DNA of 24,028 bases, taken from contig CAJUOU010000011.1 of assembly GCA_910588545.1 (NCBI GenBank), positions 1 through 24,028 of the forward strand, read 5' to 3'. The notes beneath the pieces were generated by a model. It did not search any database. It was not told the origin of the DNA and worked only from the letters and a program-made list of their open reading frames with translations. The translations under genes were made by a program, and so were the position numbers. Origin of the DNA: an uncultured Christensenellaceae bacterium. Its GTDB lineage: Bacteria; Bacillota; Clostridia; Christensenellales; UBA3700. Of this stretch, positions 1-7,560 are shown in pieces; positions within the stretch are counted from its first letter, which is position 1; each line of letters opens with the position of its first letter.

Positions 1-382
1 TTTCTTGTTCTTCCACAAAAATTTCGCCTTATCCTATCTATTCTTTTGTCAAGGTCCATTTCTTTAGCTACTTGTCACAGCCTCTCAATAATAGCACAGT
101 GATTTTTTTTTGTCAAGCAAAATTTTGAAGATTTTGAAAGATTTTTTCATTTTCTTAAAAAATTTGTCGATTAGCTTAGTTTAGTATTGCCAAACTGCTG
201 TTTTTAAACCAAAATGCTATAATTTATTTGCCTTTTCACGAGGCAACTTTGACATATTAACACTAAAAAAGAATAATGTCAACTGTTTTTACCACAAATT
301 CAAAAAAATTTAAAACTTTTTTGGGTGGACTTTTAATATACTACATAATTTTACAAAAATCAATACTTTTTCAAACTTTTTT
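1..382. other. AT-rich gene-free stretch at window start
   Basis: I see no open reading frame with a ribosome binding site here and no recognisable RNA gene. The sequence is rich in T/A tracts. A weak hairpin (arms TTGCC and GGCAA) lies at about 229-245. Whatever is transcribed from the left lies outside the window. Confidence 0.5.
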
Positions 383-421
383 ACAAAAATTTGACAATTA
401 TTGCCATTCACAATAATCGTC
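383..421 (-). terminator. Rho-independent terminator after the 294-residue membrane protein gene
   Basis: Read on the minus strand, an 11-bp stem (GACGATTATTG pairing with CAATAATTGTC, one G-U pair) with a 7-base loop is followed by AAATTTTTGT. It sits about 45 bases past the stop codon of the 466-1350 gene, so it most likely ends that transcript. Confidence 0.75.
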
Positions 422-465
422 GAATTTATATTATTATATTTAAAGTATTATCTATATATCATTTA

Positions 466-1350
466 TTACTTATTGTAACTTTTTTCATAATGCAAATGTT
501 CGCACTCGGCAGGTGGCTCTATCCCCTGTTCATTACAAAAATCTATAAATGATTTTGACACATTGGTGCAATGAATGGCATTCATTTCATCAATTCGCAA
601 ATAATGATGTTTTTTATGCCATGTAGTATCTATATGATGAAAGGATATAAATAAATCTATACTCTTTAAATTCCCATCTTTAAAATTAAAAGTTGTATAA
701 TGGCGATTATTATATCTACTCTTTTTTATATAAAATTTCTTTGAAATTATAATCGTTTGATTATTTCTTTTGTCTTTTATCTTATTAATAACCTGACAAT
801 CCATCTCAGTTTTTTGCAAATTATCTGAAAAAAGATAAGGAAATAATAAATATGTTCCCATATAACTATCAGGATGTATAGTTTTTTCTTCCCAACGTTT
901 TTTTCTAAAATTATATACACAATGCTTATCTTTCTCTAAGCAAATGCTAAAATATTTTGGGAATCTTCTAAAATGTATGGTAACCAATTTCCCATTGTGT
1001 TTATAAAAATATACATTAAGCAAATTACTAAACAAAGTAATCATAATATAAAACCAAAACACACTTAAAAGAGCAACTCCAAAACTTAAGCCTATACATA
1101 AACCTATGGTAGGATAGTTTATCATCATAAATAAAAACAATCCCATAAAAACACCTATAACTATAGTGGCAATTATGGCACAAAATATTTGTTCCCATAG
1201 TTTAAGGTAGTTTGACGTGTACTTACCATACATACAATCCATATTATTATAAGCATCCCTAATCATATTCGCTTGCCGACTATTATCTTCTATATCCAAA
1301 AATTCATCTGCAGTGCGATTAATTGGCTTTTTATTATCGATTTCTTCCAT
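466..1350 (-). CDS. Hypothetical membrane protein, two transmembrane segments
   Basis: I do not recognise this 294-residue protein. It has a charged N-terminal cytoplasmic stretch (1-50) and a pair of closely spaced hydrophobic segments (about 54-78 and 82-110). A basic, aromatic-rich C-terminal domain of about 180 residues follows. It is rich in Lys, His, Tyr and Phe and probably faces the cytoplasm. The start is supported by AGGAG eight bases upstream of the ATG. The gene lies 43 bases downstream of a small ORF and shares its promoter. The paired-helix-plus-soluble-domain shape resembles many uncharacterised Firmicutes proteins, and no enzymatic motif was seen. Confidence 0.8.
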   Translation of the reverse strand: MEEIDNKKPINRTADEFLDIEDNSRQANMIRDAYNNMDCMYGKYTSNYLKLWEQIFCAIIATIVIGVFMGLFLFMMINYPTIGLCIGLSFGVALLSVFWFYIMITLFSNLLNVYFYKHNGKLVTIHFRRFPKYFSICLEKDKHCVYNFRKKRWEEKTIHPDSYMGTYLLFPYLFSDNLQKTEMDCQVINKIKDKRNNQTIIISKKFYIKKSRYNNRHYTTFNFKDGNLKSIDLFISFHHIDTTWHKKHHYLRIDEMNAIHCTNVSKSFIDFCNEQGIEPPAECEHLHYEKSYNK

Positions 1351-1393
1351 TTATATCTCCTAATAATATGTTAAAATTTTTATTAATGCTACT

Positions 1394-1543
1394 CTACAAA
1401 TTCTGCTCGATAAAATGCGGATATTTATCCCAATACTCCGTATATGTCCTGTCAACACCATCAAAATTTAATTGATACATTCGAAAAGTTACCTCATAAT
1501 TTTTTGGTTGCCACATTTCCTTATACGAATATTTATACAGCAT
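1394..1543 (-). CDS. Small hypothetical protein, 49 residues
   Basis: This short reading frame begins MLYKYSYKEMWQPKNYE and ends HFIEQNL. It is Tyr/Trp/Phe rich with no membrane segment. A strong promoter (1576-1604) lies directly upstream, so transcription should start near 1569. An in-frame ATG five codons earlier (1558) would have a leader of only about 11 bases and no Shine-Dalgarno. The ATG at 1543 has AAAAAGG five bases upstream, so I chose it. The next gene (294-residue membrane protein) follows after 43 bases in the same direction, so the two likely form an operon. I do not recognise a family. It could be a remnant of a longer protein, but promoter, RBS and codon structure argue for a genuine small gene. 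Confidence 0.55.
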   Translation of the reverse strand: MLYKYSYKEMWQPKNYEVTFRMYQLNFDGVDRTYTEYWDKYPHFIEQNL

Positions 1544-1575
1544 ACCAACCTTTTTCATAATTTATTTTTATATAA

Positions 1576-1604
1576 AGTATACTATAAAGTAATAAAAAAG
1601 TCAA
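1576..1604 (-). promoter_or_regulatory. Sigma-A type promoter for the small ORF / membrane protein pair
   Basis: On the minus strand TTGACT (1604-1599) and TATACT (1581-1576) are separated by 17 bases, which is a near-consensus arrangement. The predicted transcript start is about 1569, just upstream of the small ORF. Confidence 0.65.
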
Positions 1605-1651
1605 ATTTGCCCTTTTATGGATTGTTTCAAGAGTTTTGAGTATATTTTTAT

Positions 1652-1684
1652 CTTAAAACTACAAGGTCGGTTTCCCGACCTTGT
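1652..1684 (-). terminator. Rho-independent terminator of the dockerin protein gene
   Basis: A perfect 10-bp stem (ACAAGGTCGG / CCGACCTTGT) with a 4-base loop begins six bases past the stop codon of the 882-residue protein. A short T run follows on the minus strand (AGTTTTAAG). Confidence 0.8.
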
Positions 1685-1690
1685 ATTATG

Positions 1691-4339
1691 TTAAAAAAAT
1701 ATATTTATTGTCAGCAATTTATCTATGGCATTCCTTACGATTTCAGCATCCGCACTTGTCACTTTTCCCTTGTTTATTACCATACTTGCCAGCTTCTTTT
1801 CTAAGCTTAAACTTTCGTATAAGGTACTGTCGTTTGCTATTTGCCTTAAGTATGAGACATCGCTTGCACTTATCCTTCCGTCGCCGTTTACGTCGCCCAA
1901 TACGGATAAGGTTATTCTTTCTGTTTCTCCGCCTTTGCTATACTCTATATACCATCCTGTTCCGATTGCCAACTCTATTCCATTGTCTAGCAATTCTGCT
2001 CTTACTTCTGCAATGCCTTTATTATATATTATTTCATCTTTATTGTTGTATATTTGAATTTGTGTTTTGTCATATACCAAGTTGCTTATAAATTTATTTA
2101 CAGATGTATTTGGTGTTATGTTTCCTAAATAGTAGTTTGCTTTACCATTAGTCATATTGACATTGCTGTCGTTTTCTCCATGTACCAATTCTTTTTCGCT
2201 ATATGCTACTCTCTTATCCTCTTCTAATACTAAATATTCGTATTGTGACTCTACACTTGGTCTTATTACTTGTGATTCTGTTATTAACAAAGTTCCACCA
2301 TTTACATAATTGATTACAACCTTGTAATTACTATTATCACTAAATACTTCATTTACATTAAATGGTTTTACAGATATTGAATACTCTCCTACATTTACTG
2401 CGCTATCGCTTGTTAAGCTATCTTTTGTGAATTGTGGAATAATTTTACTGTAGTCTATGTCAAATATGCTATCTAAAGACTTCCCTCTATCTTGGCCCAA
2501 TAACTCTCCTGATAATGTATACCAATTATTTGGTAATTTTATTTCTTTTCCGTAATAGTGAGCTTCGCTATTATTTGTAATTGCAGTAACTTGTAAATTT
2601 GCCGGATTTATATTAAATGTTGTATTTTGACTTGCAGGATTAATTTTGTAATTTATGTTATTTATGTTTGTAGCTCTTGCAACATAATTACTTCCAACAT
2701 TAGTTGCTCCACCAGATACTATCACACTTAAATTTACATTACCAATTCCACCAATAACTTGTGCGGTTGGTTTTTGTTCTCTACCGTTATATGTCAAATA
2801 TTTATTCCATATTAAATCAACTTGTTTTGGTAAAATTGTCAATGTAAAAACATTGTTACTATAGTTACCATTTGAATAAAAAGCATACGTGCCTACATTA
2901 GTAACTTGAAAACTTGTCGCTGAACTACTTTGTCTATTCATATATATATTTCCATTTGCAGAAATTGTAAATGGCTCACCCGTATATGTTACTATTTTAT
3001 TAATTTCTGTAGTATTTATAGTATTACATTTCCAAGTCAATATTGACAAGCTAGTTGTACTCCCTTGTACTGCAACTTCATTCTCTTCTTTTGCTATCTC
3101 ATAATCTTTGTTGTCAGAAAAGAAGTAAATTTTTGGGTCTATAGCATTGCCATTTGCAGTGTATCCATTTGTAAATATACCTGAAGTTTTTTGTAAAGTC
3201 ACTCCTACATGAATAGCATATTTACCAATTACATCTTCACTATTAATTAAATTACCCCATATATTTACTTTTGCATTAGTAGATAGAAACAAATTATTAT
3301 CTTTATTATTTAGTGTGTTGCCATATATTTGTGCACCTACACCAATACTCATCGTACAAGTACCATCAATATATATACCACCGCCATAATTTACAGCTAT
3401 GTTATTTGTTATAATAGTATTACGCACATTTATAATTCCTCGAGTGTATACAAAAACTCCTGCTCCTACAGCAGCATTATTATTAGCGACAATACTTCCC
3501 TTCAATATAACAATACTATCAATGCCAGACACTATTCCGCCACCATTATTATCACTTTCGTTACCAAAAATCAAACCATCATAAATATTTAATGTCCCAT
3601 CTCTCATTGCTACAATACCAGCTCCAAAATTTGCTGTGTTATTACATACAATGCCTGAATAAAAATTTAATACACCACCATTTTCTACTCTAATACCAGC
3701 ACCATAAGCCTCACTAGTATTTTTAGCACCTTTAATTTTACCATAAGGTAATTTATTCACATTTTCTTGAGTTAAATCATTATTAACTAATAATTTATAT
3801 ACTTCATCCCCATCATAGCTAGAATCTATAATATTTAATATTGCATTTGAATTAACAATAATATTGCGGCCTCTGAACACAGTATTTAACTCTATGTCAG
3901 TTAACTGTCTGTCAATAGTATGTCCATTTAAATCAAGTGTTATATTAGCATTATTTGATAATTGAATTGTTCCACTCTGGAAGCCAGCTCCACTTCCGAA
4001 AGATGTATAATAATTGGCATTAGTTTTTGCTAACCAATCAGATTCCATTGCTACTTTTACATTTCTTTTATTAACTTGAGAATCTGTTATCGCAATAGAC
4101 CATATAGCTGCAATTTGGTCGCAATTACCTTTTAAAATATAATCGGCATTTTGTGCAACCAAACTATTTTCATCATTTGCATTACTATCTACTATAATAT
4201 CTTTATTCAAATCAGCATTTTCATTATTTTTGTTCATGCTTTCTGTTACATTCATTGTAAACACACAGCCAAAAGCTATTAGACAAGATATTGCTAACAC
4301 AAAAAATATCATTCCTGTTTTGTGCATAACTCTTTTCAT
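1691..4339 (-). CDS. Secreted beta-helix / MBG-domain surface protein with C-terminal dockerin
   Basis: This 882-residue extracellular protein starts with a basic N-terminus and a hydrophobic signal/anchor segment (about 8-30). Residues ~130-400 contain repeated GG-rich rungs (for example GAGIRVENGGVLNFYSG and NNGGGIVSG) typical of right-handed beta-helix or polymorphic-adhesin repeats. Residues ~440-700 contain MBG/Ig-like modules (LTYNGREQKPTAQVIGG). The C-terminus (~814-882) is a type I dockerin: the first calcium loop GDVNGDGRISASDVSYLR is canonical. The second half (INKGKVTSADAEIVRNAI) has lost most Asp ligands. Start: GGAGG seven bases upstream of the ATG. The partial gene at the right window end has the same style of dockerin second half, so this is one of a family of cell-surface proteins. 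A glycan- or cohesin-binding role is inferred. No catalytic site was seen. Confidence 0.8.
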   Translation of the reverse strand: MKRVMHKTGMIFFVLAISCLIAFGCVFTMNVTESMNKNNENADLNKDIIVDSNANDENSLVAQNADYILKGNCDQIAAIWSIAITDSQVNKRNVKVAMESDWLAKTNANYYTSFGSGAGFQSGTIQLSNNANITLDLNGHTIDRQLTDIELNTVFRGRNIIVNSNAILNIIDSSYDGDEVYKLLVNNDLTQENVNKLPYGKIKGAKNTSEAYGAGIRVENGGVLNFYSGIVCNNTANFGAGIVAMRDGTLNIYDGLIFGNESDNNGGGIVSGIDSIVILKGSIVANNNAAVGAGVFVYTRGIINVRNTIITNNIAVNYGGGIYIDGTCTMSIGVGAQIYGNTLNNKDNNLFLSTNAKVNIWGNLINSEDVIGKYAIHVGVTLQKTSGIFTNGYTANGNAIDPKIYFFSDNKDYEIAKEENEVAVQGSTTSLSILTWKCNTINTTEINKIVTYTGEPFTISANGNIYMNRQSSSATSFQVTNVGTYAFYSNGNYSNNVFTLTILPKQVDLIWNKYLTYNGREQKPTAQVIGGIGNVNLSVIVSGGATNVGSNYVARATNINNINYKINPASQNTTFNINPANLQVTAITNNSEAHYYGKEIKLPNNWYTLSGELLGQDRGKSLDSIFDIDYSKIIPQFTKDSLTSDSAVNVGEYSISVKPFNVNEVFSDNSNYKVVINYVNGGTLLITESQVIRPSVESQYEYLVLEEDKRVAYSEKELVHGENDSNVNMTNGKANYYLGNITPNTSVNKFISNLVYDKTQIQIYNNKDEIIYNKGIAEVRAELLDNGIELAIGTGWYIEYSKGGETERITLSVLGDVNGDGRISASDVSYLRQIANDSTLYESLSLEKKLASMVINKGKVTSADAEIVRNAIDKLLTINIFF

Positions 4340-4360
4340 AATAAAACCTCCAATTTCACT

Positions 4361-4534
4361 TACATAGAATAAGTATATCTATGTACAAAATCGCAGTTTT
4401 TCGGGAAAGTTTTTTAAAGTTTTTGTAGCTTTTTTGTAAAGCTATTACAAAATGTTTAATTAAATGTTGACAAAAGTTTACTTTTGACCCTATAATATAC
4501 ATATAATATGTACATAGATATACTTATTCCATGT
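4361..4534. repeat. 26-bp inverted repeat flanking the start regions of two divergent transcripts
   Basis: The segment at 4361-4386 and the reverse complement of 4509-4534 match at 25 of 26 positions. Each copy is itself a partial dyad (TACATAGA, 9-base spacer, TCTATGTA or TCCATGTA). One copy lies in the 5' leader of the dockerin protein gene. The other lies at the 5' end of the plus-strand candidate small RNA, directly after its -10 box. Both transcripts would carry the same sense sequence. It may be a shared operator or a shared 5' hairpin. A MITE is less likely because no target-site duplication is visible. Confidence 0.7.
4467..4496 (+). promoter_or_regulatory. Consensus sigma-A promoter for plus-strand candidate small RNA
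   Basis: TTGACA (4467-4472) and TATAAT (4491-4496) are both perfect hexamers separated by 18 bases, reading away from the dockerin protein gene. No coding sequence lies between it and the strong terminator at 4646-4680. Confidence 0.7.
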
Positions 4535-4680
4535 ACCCAAACTTTACATTAAAGGCAATATTTTAACCCCGATAGTCCCGATTTTTGATAGGATTATTGC
4601 AGTGAACGGCACTTTTTGCCTACTTTAAACTTTACATAAAAAGCAACACCCCAAAACAAATTGTTTTGGGGTGTATTTTT
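4503..4680 (+). ncRNA. Candidate small RNA, about 175 nt
   Basis: The evidence is a perfect-hexamer promoter upstream, a 14-bp terminator hairpin at the end, and no supported ORF in between. Visible helices are a 5' hairpin (GTACATAGA/TCCATGTAC, one mismatch), a stem GCAATA (4555-4560) with TATTGC further on, a small hairpin GGCA/TGCC, and the terminator. Two imperfect direct repeats (4539-4560 and 4627-4648, starting AAACTTTACAT) bracket the central part. The central region contains CGATTTTTGATAG, the reverse complement of the core of the dispersed intergenic repeat seen elsewhere in the window. I do not recognise an RNA family. Transcript ends are predicted from promoter and terminator only. 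Confidence 0.5.
4646..4680 (+). terminator. Strong rho-independent terminator
   Basis: Two 14-base arms (ACACCCCAAAACAA and its exact complement) surround one central base and are followed by ATTTTT on the plus strand. It could act in both directions, but the T run is better on the plus strand. Confidence 0.8.
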
Positions 4681-4886
4681 AAAATATGTACATTTAATTT
4701 TGCAATAATGTTAAGAAATAAAATGGCTAAAATCAGCTTTTAATTTTAATTTAAATTTTATCATCCTATCCTATTTTTCAGACAATAAACCATTTGTGAA
4801 AAAATTTTTATAAATTTTTTAATATATCTTCTTATCTTGTTTAATGCGAATGTAACTGCAAAATGATTAAAATAAATATCACTGTC

Positions 4887-4921
4887 AAAAACCAAAATCG
4901 GCACAGTGTTACCTGTACCGA
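4887..4921 (-). terminator. Rho-independent terminator of the minus-strand candidate RNA
   Basis: On the minus strand TCGGTACAG and CTGTGCCGA form a 9-bp stem (one G-U pair) with a 6-base loop, followed by TTTTGGTTTTT. Confidence 0.75.
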
Positions 4922-5029
4922 CTTCGGTAATAGAATTGTAAAAAGTTTTATGAAGTTAATACTTCCGAAATCTATACAGCTTGCCATTTGCCGATAGCAG
5001 TATATCGTAACCAGCTGTAGATGTTTTAT
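4887..5029 (-). ncRNA. Candidate structured small RNA, about 143 nt
   Basis: A near-consensus promoter (5036-5064) and a clear terminator (4887-4921) bound this stretch, which has no ORF. In the minus-strand transcript, AUCUACAGCU near the 5' end can pair with AGCUGUAUAGAU (two-base bulge). Inside that helix CGAUA/UAUCG forms a hairpin with loop UACUGC. Further on, GAAGU/ACUUC forms a hairpin enclosed by UUCGG/CCGAA. This amount of nested pairing suggests a functional structured RNA. I compared it by eye with SRP, 6S, c-di-GMP and fluoride motifs without a match. It could alternatively be an attenuated leader for the dockerin protein gene about 550 bases downstream. Confidence 0.5.
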
Positions 5030-5035
5030 ATTTTA

Positions 5036-5064
5036 ATTATAACCATATATTTTATAATAGTCAA
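5036..5064 (-). promoter_or_regulatory. Sigma-A promoter for the minus-strand candidate RNA
   Basis: TTGACT (5064-5059), a 17-base spacer and TATAAT (5041-5036) read on the minus strand. The predicted start is about 5029. Confidence 0.65.
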
Positions 5065-5223
5065 ATTATTTTTTTAATCTAAAAAGCTATTTTTCAAAAA
5101 TATTACATTTCTTTGTAAAACAGCTACATTATTTGCAATATCTTTACAAAATAGGACCATTTTATGCTATATCTTTAATTTGTCAAAATAATAATAGAAA
5201 ATTATATACTAAATACACAAAAT

Positions 5224-6645
5224 TTATAAATTTTCCTTAACAATAACGCTTACGTTATCTTTGGAAGCTTTTTCGCTGTATTCATTCATCATTTTAATAC
5301 TTCTGGCATCATGATTTACACAACCCGGACCGTTTACACAGCCGCCACTACAAGCCATACCTTCGATAAACAAACCTTTGGCTAATCCTTTGTTGTTTTT
5401 TAATAACGATATTTTTATATTGTCAAGTCCATCGGCACAAACTATGTTCGGCTCGATATCCAAACTTTCCTCTTTGATGATATTTCTAACAGCTTCGCTT
5501 ACTCCGCCTACTCTTGCAAATACCCTGCCAAAGTAAGATGCACTTTTAATTTCAGTTTTTGGTAGTTCTTCCACTTTTATATCTCGGCTGTCAATTAAAG
5601 CCTGCAATTCTTCAAAAGTTATGACATTATCGACAAAAGGTTTTACTGACTCAAGATTTGCTTCGTTCTTTTTGCTTACACAAGGACCTATGAATATTAT
5701 TTTTGAATTTTGCTCCTGCTTTTTAATAAGCTTAGCGCATTCTACCATAGGCGACGGATTAACCGAAATATATTGTACCAACTGAGGGAACTGTTTTGCG
5801 ACATATTCAACAAAAGACGGACAGCAAGAGGACATCAACGCACCTTTTTCCGCATATTCGTGAGCATCTTTAAATGCGGTTATATCCGCACCCATTGCAA
5901 CTTCGAAAATATCATACACTCCCAACAGCTTAAGTGCTGTGCAAATTTGCTCTACCTCGGCATAATTAAATTGCGTTCCGATAGATGGTGCAACCATTGC
6001 ATAAACCTTATATTTAGTGTTGTTTTCGCTTTGCTTTAAAATATCTATTGTTTGCAACAAATATGAGCGGTCTTGAATAGCGCCAAAAGGACATTTTACC
6101 ATACAAGCCCCACAGCTTACACATTTGTTGTAGTCAATGCTTGCTTTTTTGGTTTTTTCTACTTTTATAGCACCTATCTTACAAGCCCTTACACACGGAC
6201 GTACATTTTCACGTATTGCGTTGTACGGGCATGCTTTAAAGCATTTACCACATTCTATACATTTATCAATATCGATAACGGCTTTTTTGCTTTTACCTAT
6301 ACGTATTGCTTGAACAGGACAACTAGATACACACCTATGAGATATACAACCGCGACAACCTTCGCTGACAGTGTATCTATCAATAGGGCACTCGTCGCAA
6401 GCAATGTCCAAAACTTCCAACAAATGATTAGGTACTCGCCAAGTGCCGACTATACTGCGTACCATTTCCTCTACAATAGCTCTGTCTTTATAAATACAAC
6501 ATCTCATTGCAGGAGAATTGTCAGGCACAAGCAACCTAGGGATAGAATAATAGCTATCTCCAAGTTTGCCGTCAAAAGCAAGCCTTGCGACTTCTTTTAA
6601 TACCTTATATTTCAACTCTTGCGTTGCGTTGTCAAAAACTCTCAT
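5224..6645 (-). CDS. Monomeric [FeFe]-hydrogenase-like protein with N-terminal ferredoxin clusters
   Basis: This 473-residue cytoplasmic iron-sulfur protein should catalyse or sense the 2H+ + 2e- / H2 reaction. Residues ~97-190 carry several [4Fe-4S] motifs (CRGCISHRCVSSCP, CIECGKCFKACP, CVSCGACMVKCP). The catalytic domain holds all three H-cluster signatures: L1 SSCCP (272-276), L2 GPCVSKKNE (320-328) and L3 MACSGGC (430-436). The cluster-binding Cys and the Lys of L2 are kept. L1 reads SSCCPSF rather than TSCCPAW and L3 is followed by VNGPG. This resembles the group B clade more than the classic CpI type, though that assignment is from memory. Start: AGGAG before the ATG. It lies 52 bases after the PHP phosphatase gene, so it may be co-transcribed with sugar genes. 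Maturases HydE/F/G are not in the window. Confidence 0.88.
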   Translation of the reverse strand: MRVFDNATQELKYKVLKEVARLAFDGKLGDSYYSIPRLLVPDNSPAMRCCIYKDRAIVEEMVRSIVGTWRVPNHLLEVLDIACDECPIDRYTVSEGCRGCISHRCVSSCPVQAIRIGKSKKAVIDIDKCIECGKCFKACPYNAIRENVRPCVRACKIGAIKVEKTKKASIDYNKCVSCGACMVKCPFGAIQDRSYLLQTIDILKQSENNTKYKVYAMVAPSIGTQFNYAEVEQICTALKLLGVYDIFEVAMGADITAFKDAHEYAEKGALMSSCCPSFVEYVAKQFPQLVQYISVNPSPMVECAKLIKKQEQNSKIIFIGPCVSKKNEANLESVKPFVDNVITFEELQALIDSRDIKVEELPKTEIKSASYFGRVFARVGGVSEAVRNIIKEESLDIEPNIVCADGLDNIKISLLKNNKGLAKGLFIEGMACSGGCVNGPGCVNHDARSIKMMNEYSEKASKDNVSVIVKENL

Positions 6646-6697
6646 TGTTACTCCTACATTAAAACATATTGACTATTTAATATTGCTAAAGAATATG

Positions 6698-7513
6698 CTA
6701 AATTTTTGTCAAATTTATTTTAACTTTTTGTCTTTTCCTGTAAATATTGATGTACTTTTGATTTTTGGAAAGCAAATAGTCACGTACTACTTCAAATTTA
6801 TCGTTTACCCTATCTATCCTGTGTGCATCCGAGCCAAAAGTAAATTCCGACCCGCCAAGTTGAATATATCTTTCCACTATCGATAAATACGGTAGAAATG
6901 GTGTATCAGTACCGCGATTATGAGAATTAAGCTCAAGCGAAACACCTTTGTCAATAATGCCACTCAAAATTTTGTCTAGAATATCGCCGAATTCGGAGTA
7001 TAACATATCCTTATTTTCGTAAGGTGCTTTCCTGCAAACATATCCAATATGGGTAATCACATCATAGCTGTATTTAGCATTTACACTGTCAAGTACCGCA
7101 AGCAAATATTCTTTATAAGCAGTGTGTTTATCTTTGCCGTCAAAAAATTGACTGTGATAACAATCCATGCCATTTACCGAATGAACGGAATTTAAAATCA
7201 AATCAAACTCATATTCATTAAGCAATTTTTTATAGTCTTGCTCCGACTGCACGGAAAAACCGCACTCCACCCCGCAAGCTATTTCAATACTGCCCGCATA
7301 TTTATTTTTTGCCCGCAATGTATCCGCAATATGATAGGATAAATCAATTTGTTTAATTTCCTTGTCAATAGAATTGCCATACAAATAGTCCTTATCAAGG
7401 TGGTCGGTAAAAGCAATATATTTCATCCCTTTGGAAATTGCCGCCTCAACCATACTATCTATAGGCGTAGGGCTATCTACCGAATGATTGCAATGCGAAT
7501 GACAATCAAACAT
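6698..7513 (-). CDS. PHP-domain phosphatase, histidinol-phosphatase (HisJ/HisK) family
   Basis: This 271-residue metal-dependent phosphoesterase has PHP motifs in order: DCHSH (3-7), FTDHLD, CGVECG, NSVHS, THIGY, ELNSH and GSDAHRIDRV, which supply the His/Asp/Glu ligands of the multi-metal site. The length matches the family that hydrolyses L-histidinol phosphate in histidine synthesis. No other his gene is near. Its position between galE and the hydrogenase suggests it could instead act on a sugar phosphate, but that is inference. GGAG lies about eight bases before the ATG. It is 47 bases from galE, and that gap contains a copy of the dispersed repeat. Confidence 0.85.
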   Translation of the reverse strand: MFDCHSHCNHSVDSPTPIDSMVEAAISKGMKYIAFTDHLDKDYLYGNSIDKEIKQIDLSYHIADTLRAKNKYAGSIEIACGVECGFSVQSEQDYKKLLNEYEFDLILNSVHSVNGMDCYHSQFFDGKDKHTAYKEYLLAVLDSVNAKYSYDVITHIGYVCRKAPYENKDMLYSEFGDILDKILSGIIDKGVSLELNSHNRGTDTPFLPYLSIVERYIQLGGSEFTFGSDAHRIDRVNDKFEVVRDYLLSKNQKYINIYRKRQKVKINLTKI

Positions 7514-7533
7514 ACTATTTCTCCACTAAAAAT

Positions 7534-7555
7534 CTATCAAAAATCGGTATTAAAC
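7534..7555 (+). repeat. Dispersed intergenic repeat, copy A
   Basis: This copy differs from the 16387 copy at one of 22 positions (G for A after the shared core CTATCAAAAATCG). It lies between the galE stop and the phosphatase start. Confidence 0.65.
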
Positions 7556-7560
7556 CGCTA

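Larger units (their letters stand above)
4681..5223. other. Gene-free gap holding a minus-strand RNA gene
   Basis: No ORF with an RBS is seen. Besides the promoter, RNA and terminator listed separately, there is a second possible minus-strand promoter at about 5159-5186 (TTGACA, 16 bases, TAAAAT). I see no convincing terminator directly after the hydrogenase gene. The rest is A/T rich without recognisable structure. Confidence 0.5.

Noticed and set aside
1..382. Possible end of an rRNA/tRNA region at the window start
   Set aside because: The T-rich style is reminiscent of such regions, but no conserved rRNA or tRNA sequence is present.
1681..2091. Plus-strand reading frames opposite the dockerin protein gene and other minus-strand genes
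   Set aside because: They lack ribosome binding sites and recognisable domains, and they overlap well-supported genes on the other strand.
4361..4534. MITE or small insertion element bounded by the 26-bp inverted repeats
   Set aside because: There is no target-site duplication, and the interior contains what look like functional promoter elements. An operator or hairpin role explains the placement better.
4539..4648. Two similar ~22-base direct repeats considered as a CRISPR or integron-like array
   Set aside because: There are only two imperfect copies, no regular spacing, and no cas or integrase gene nearby.
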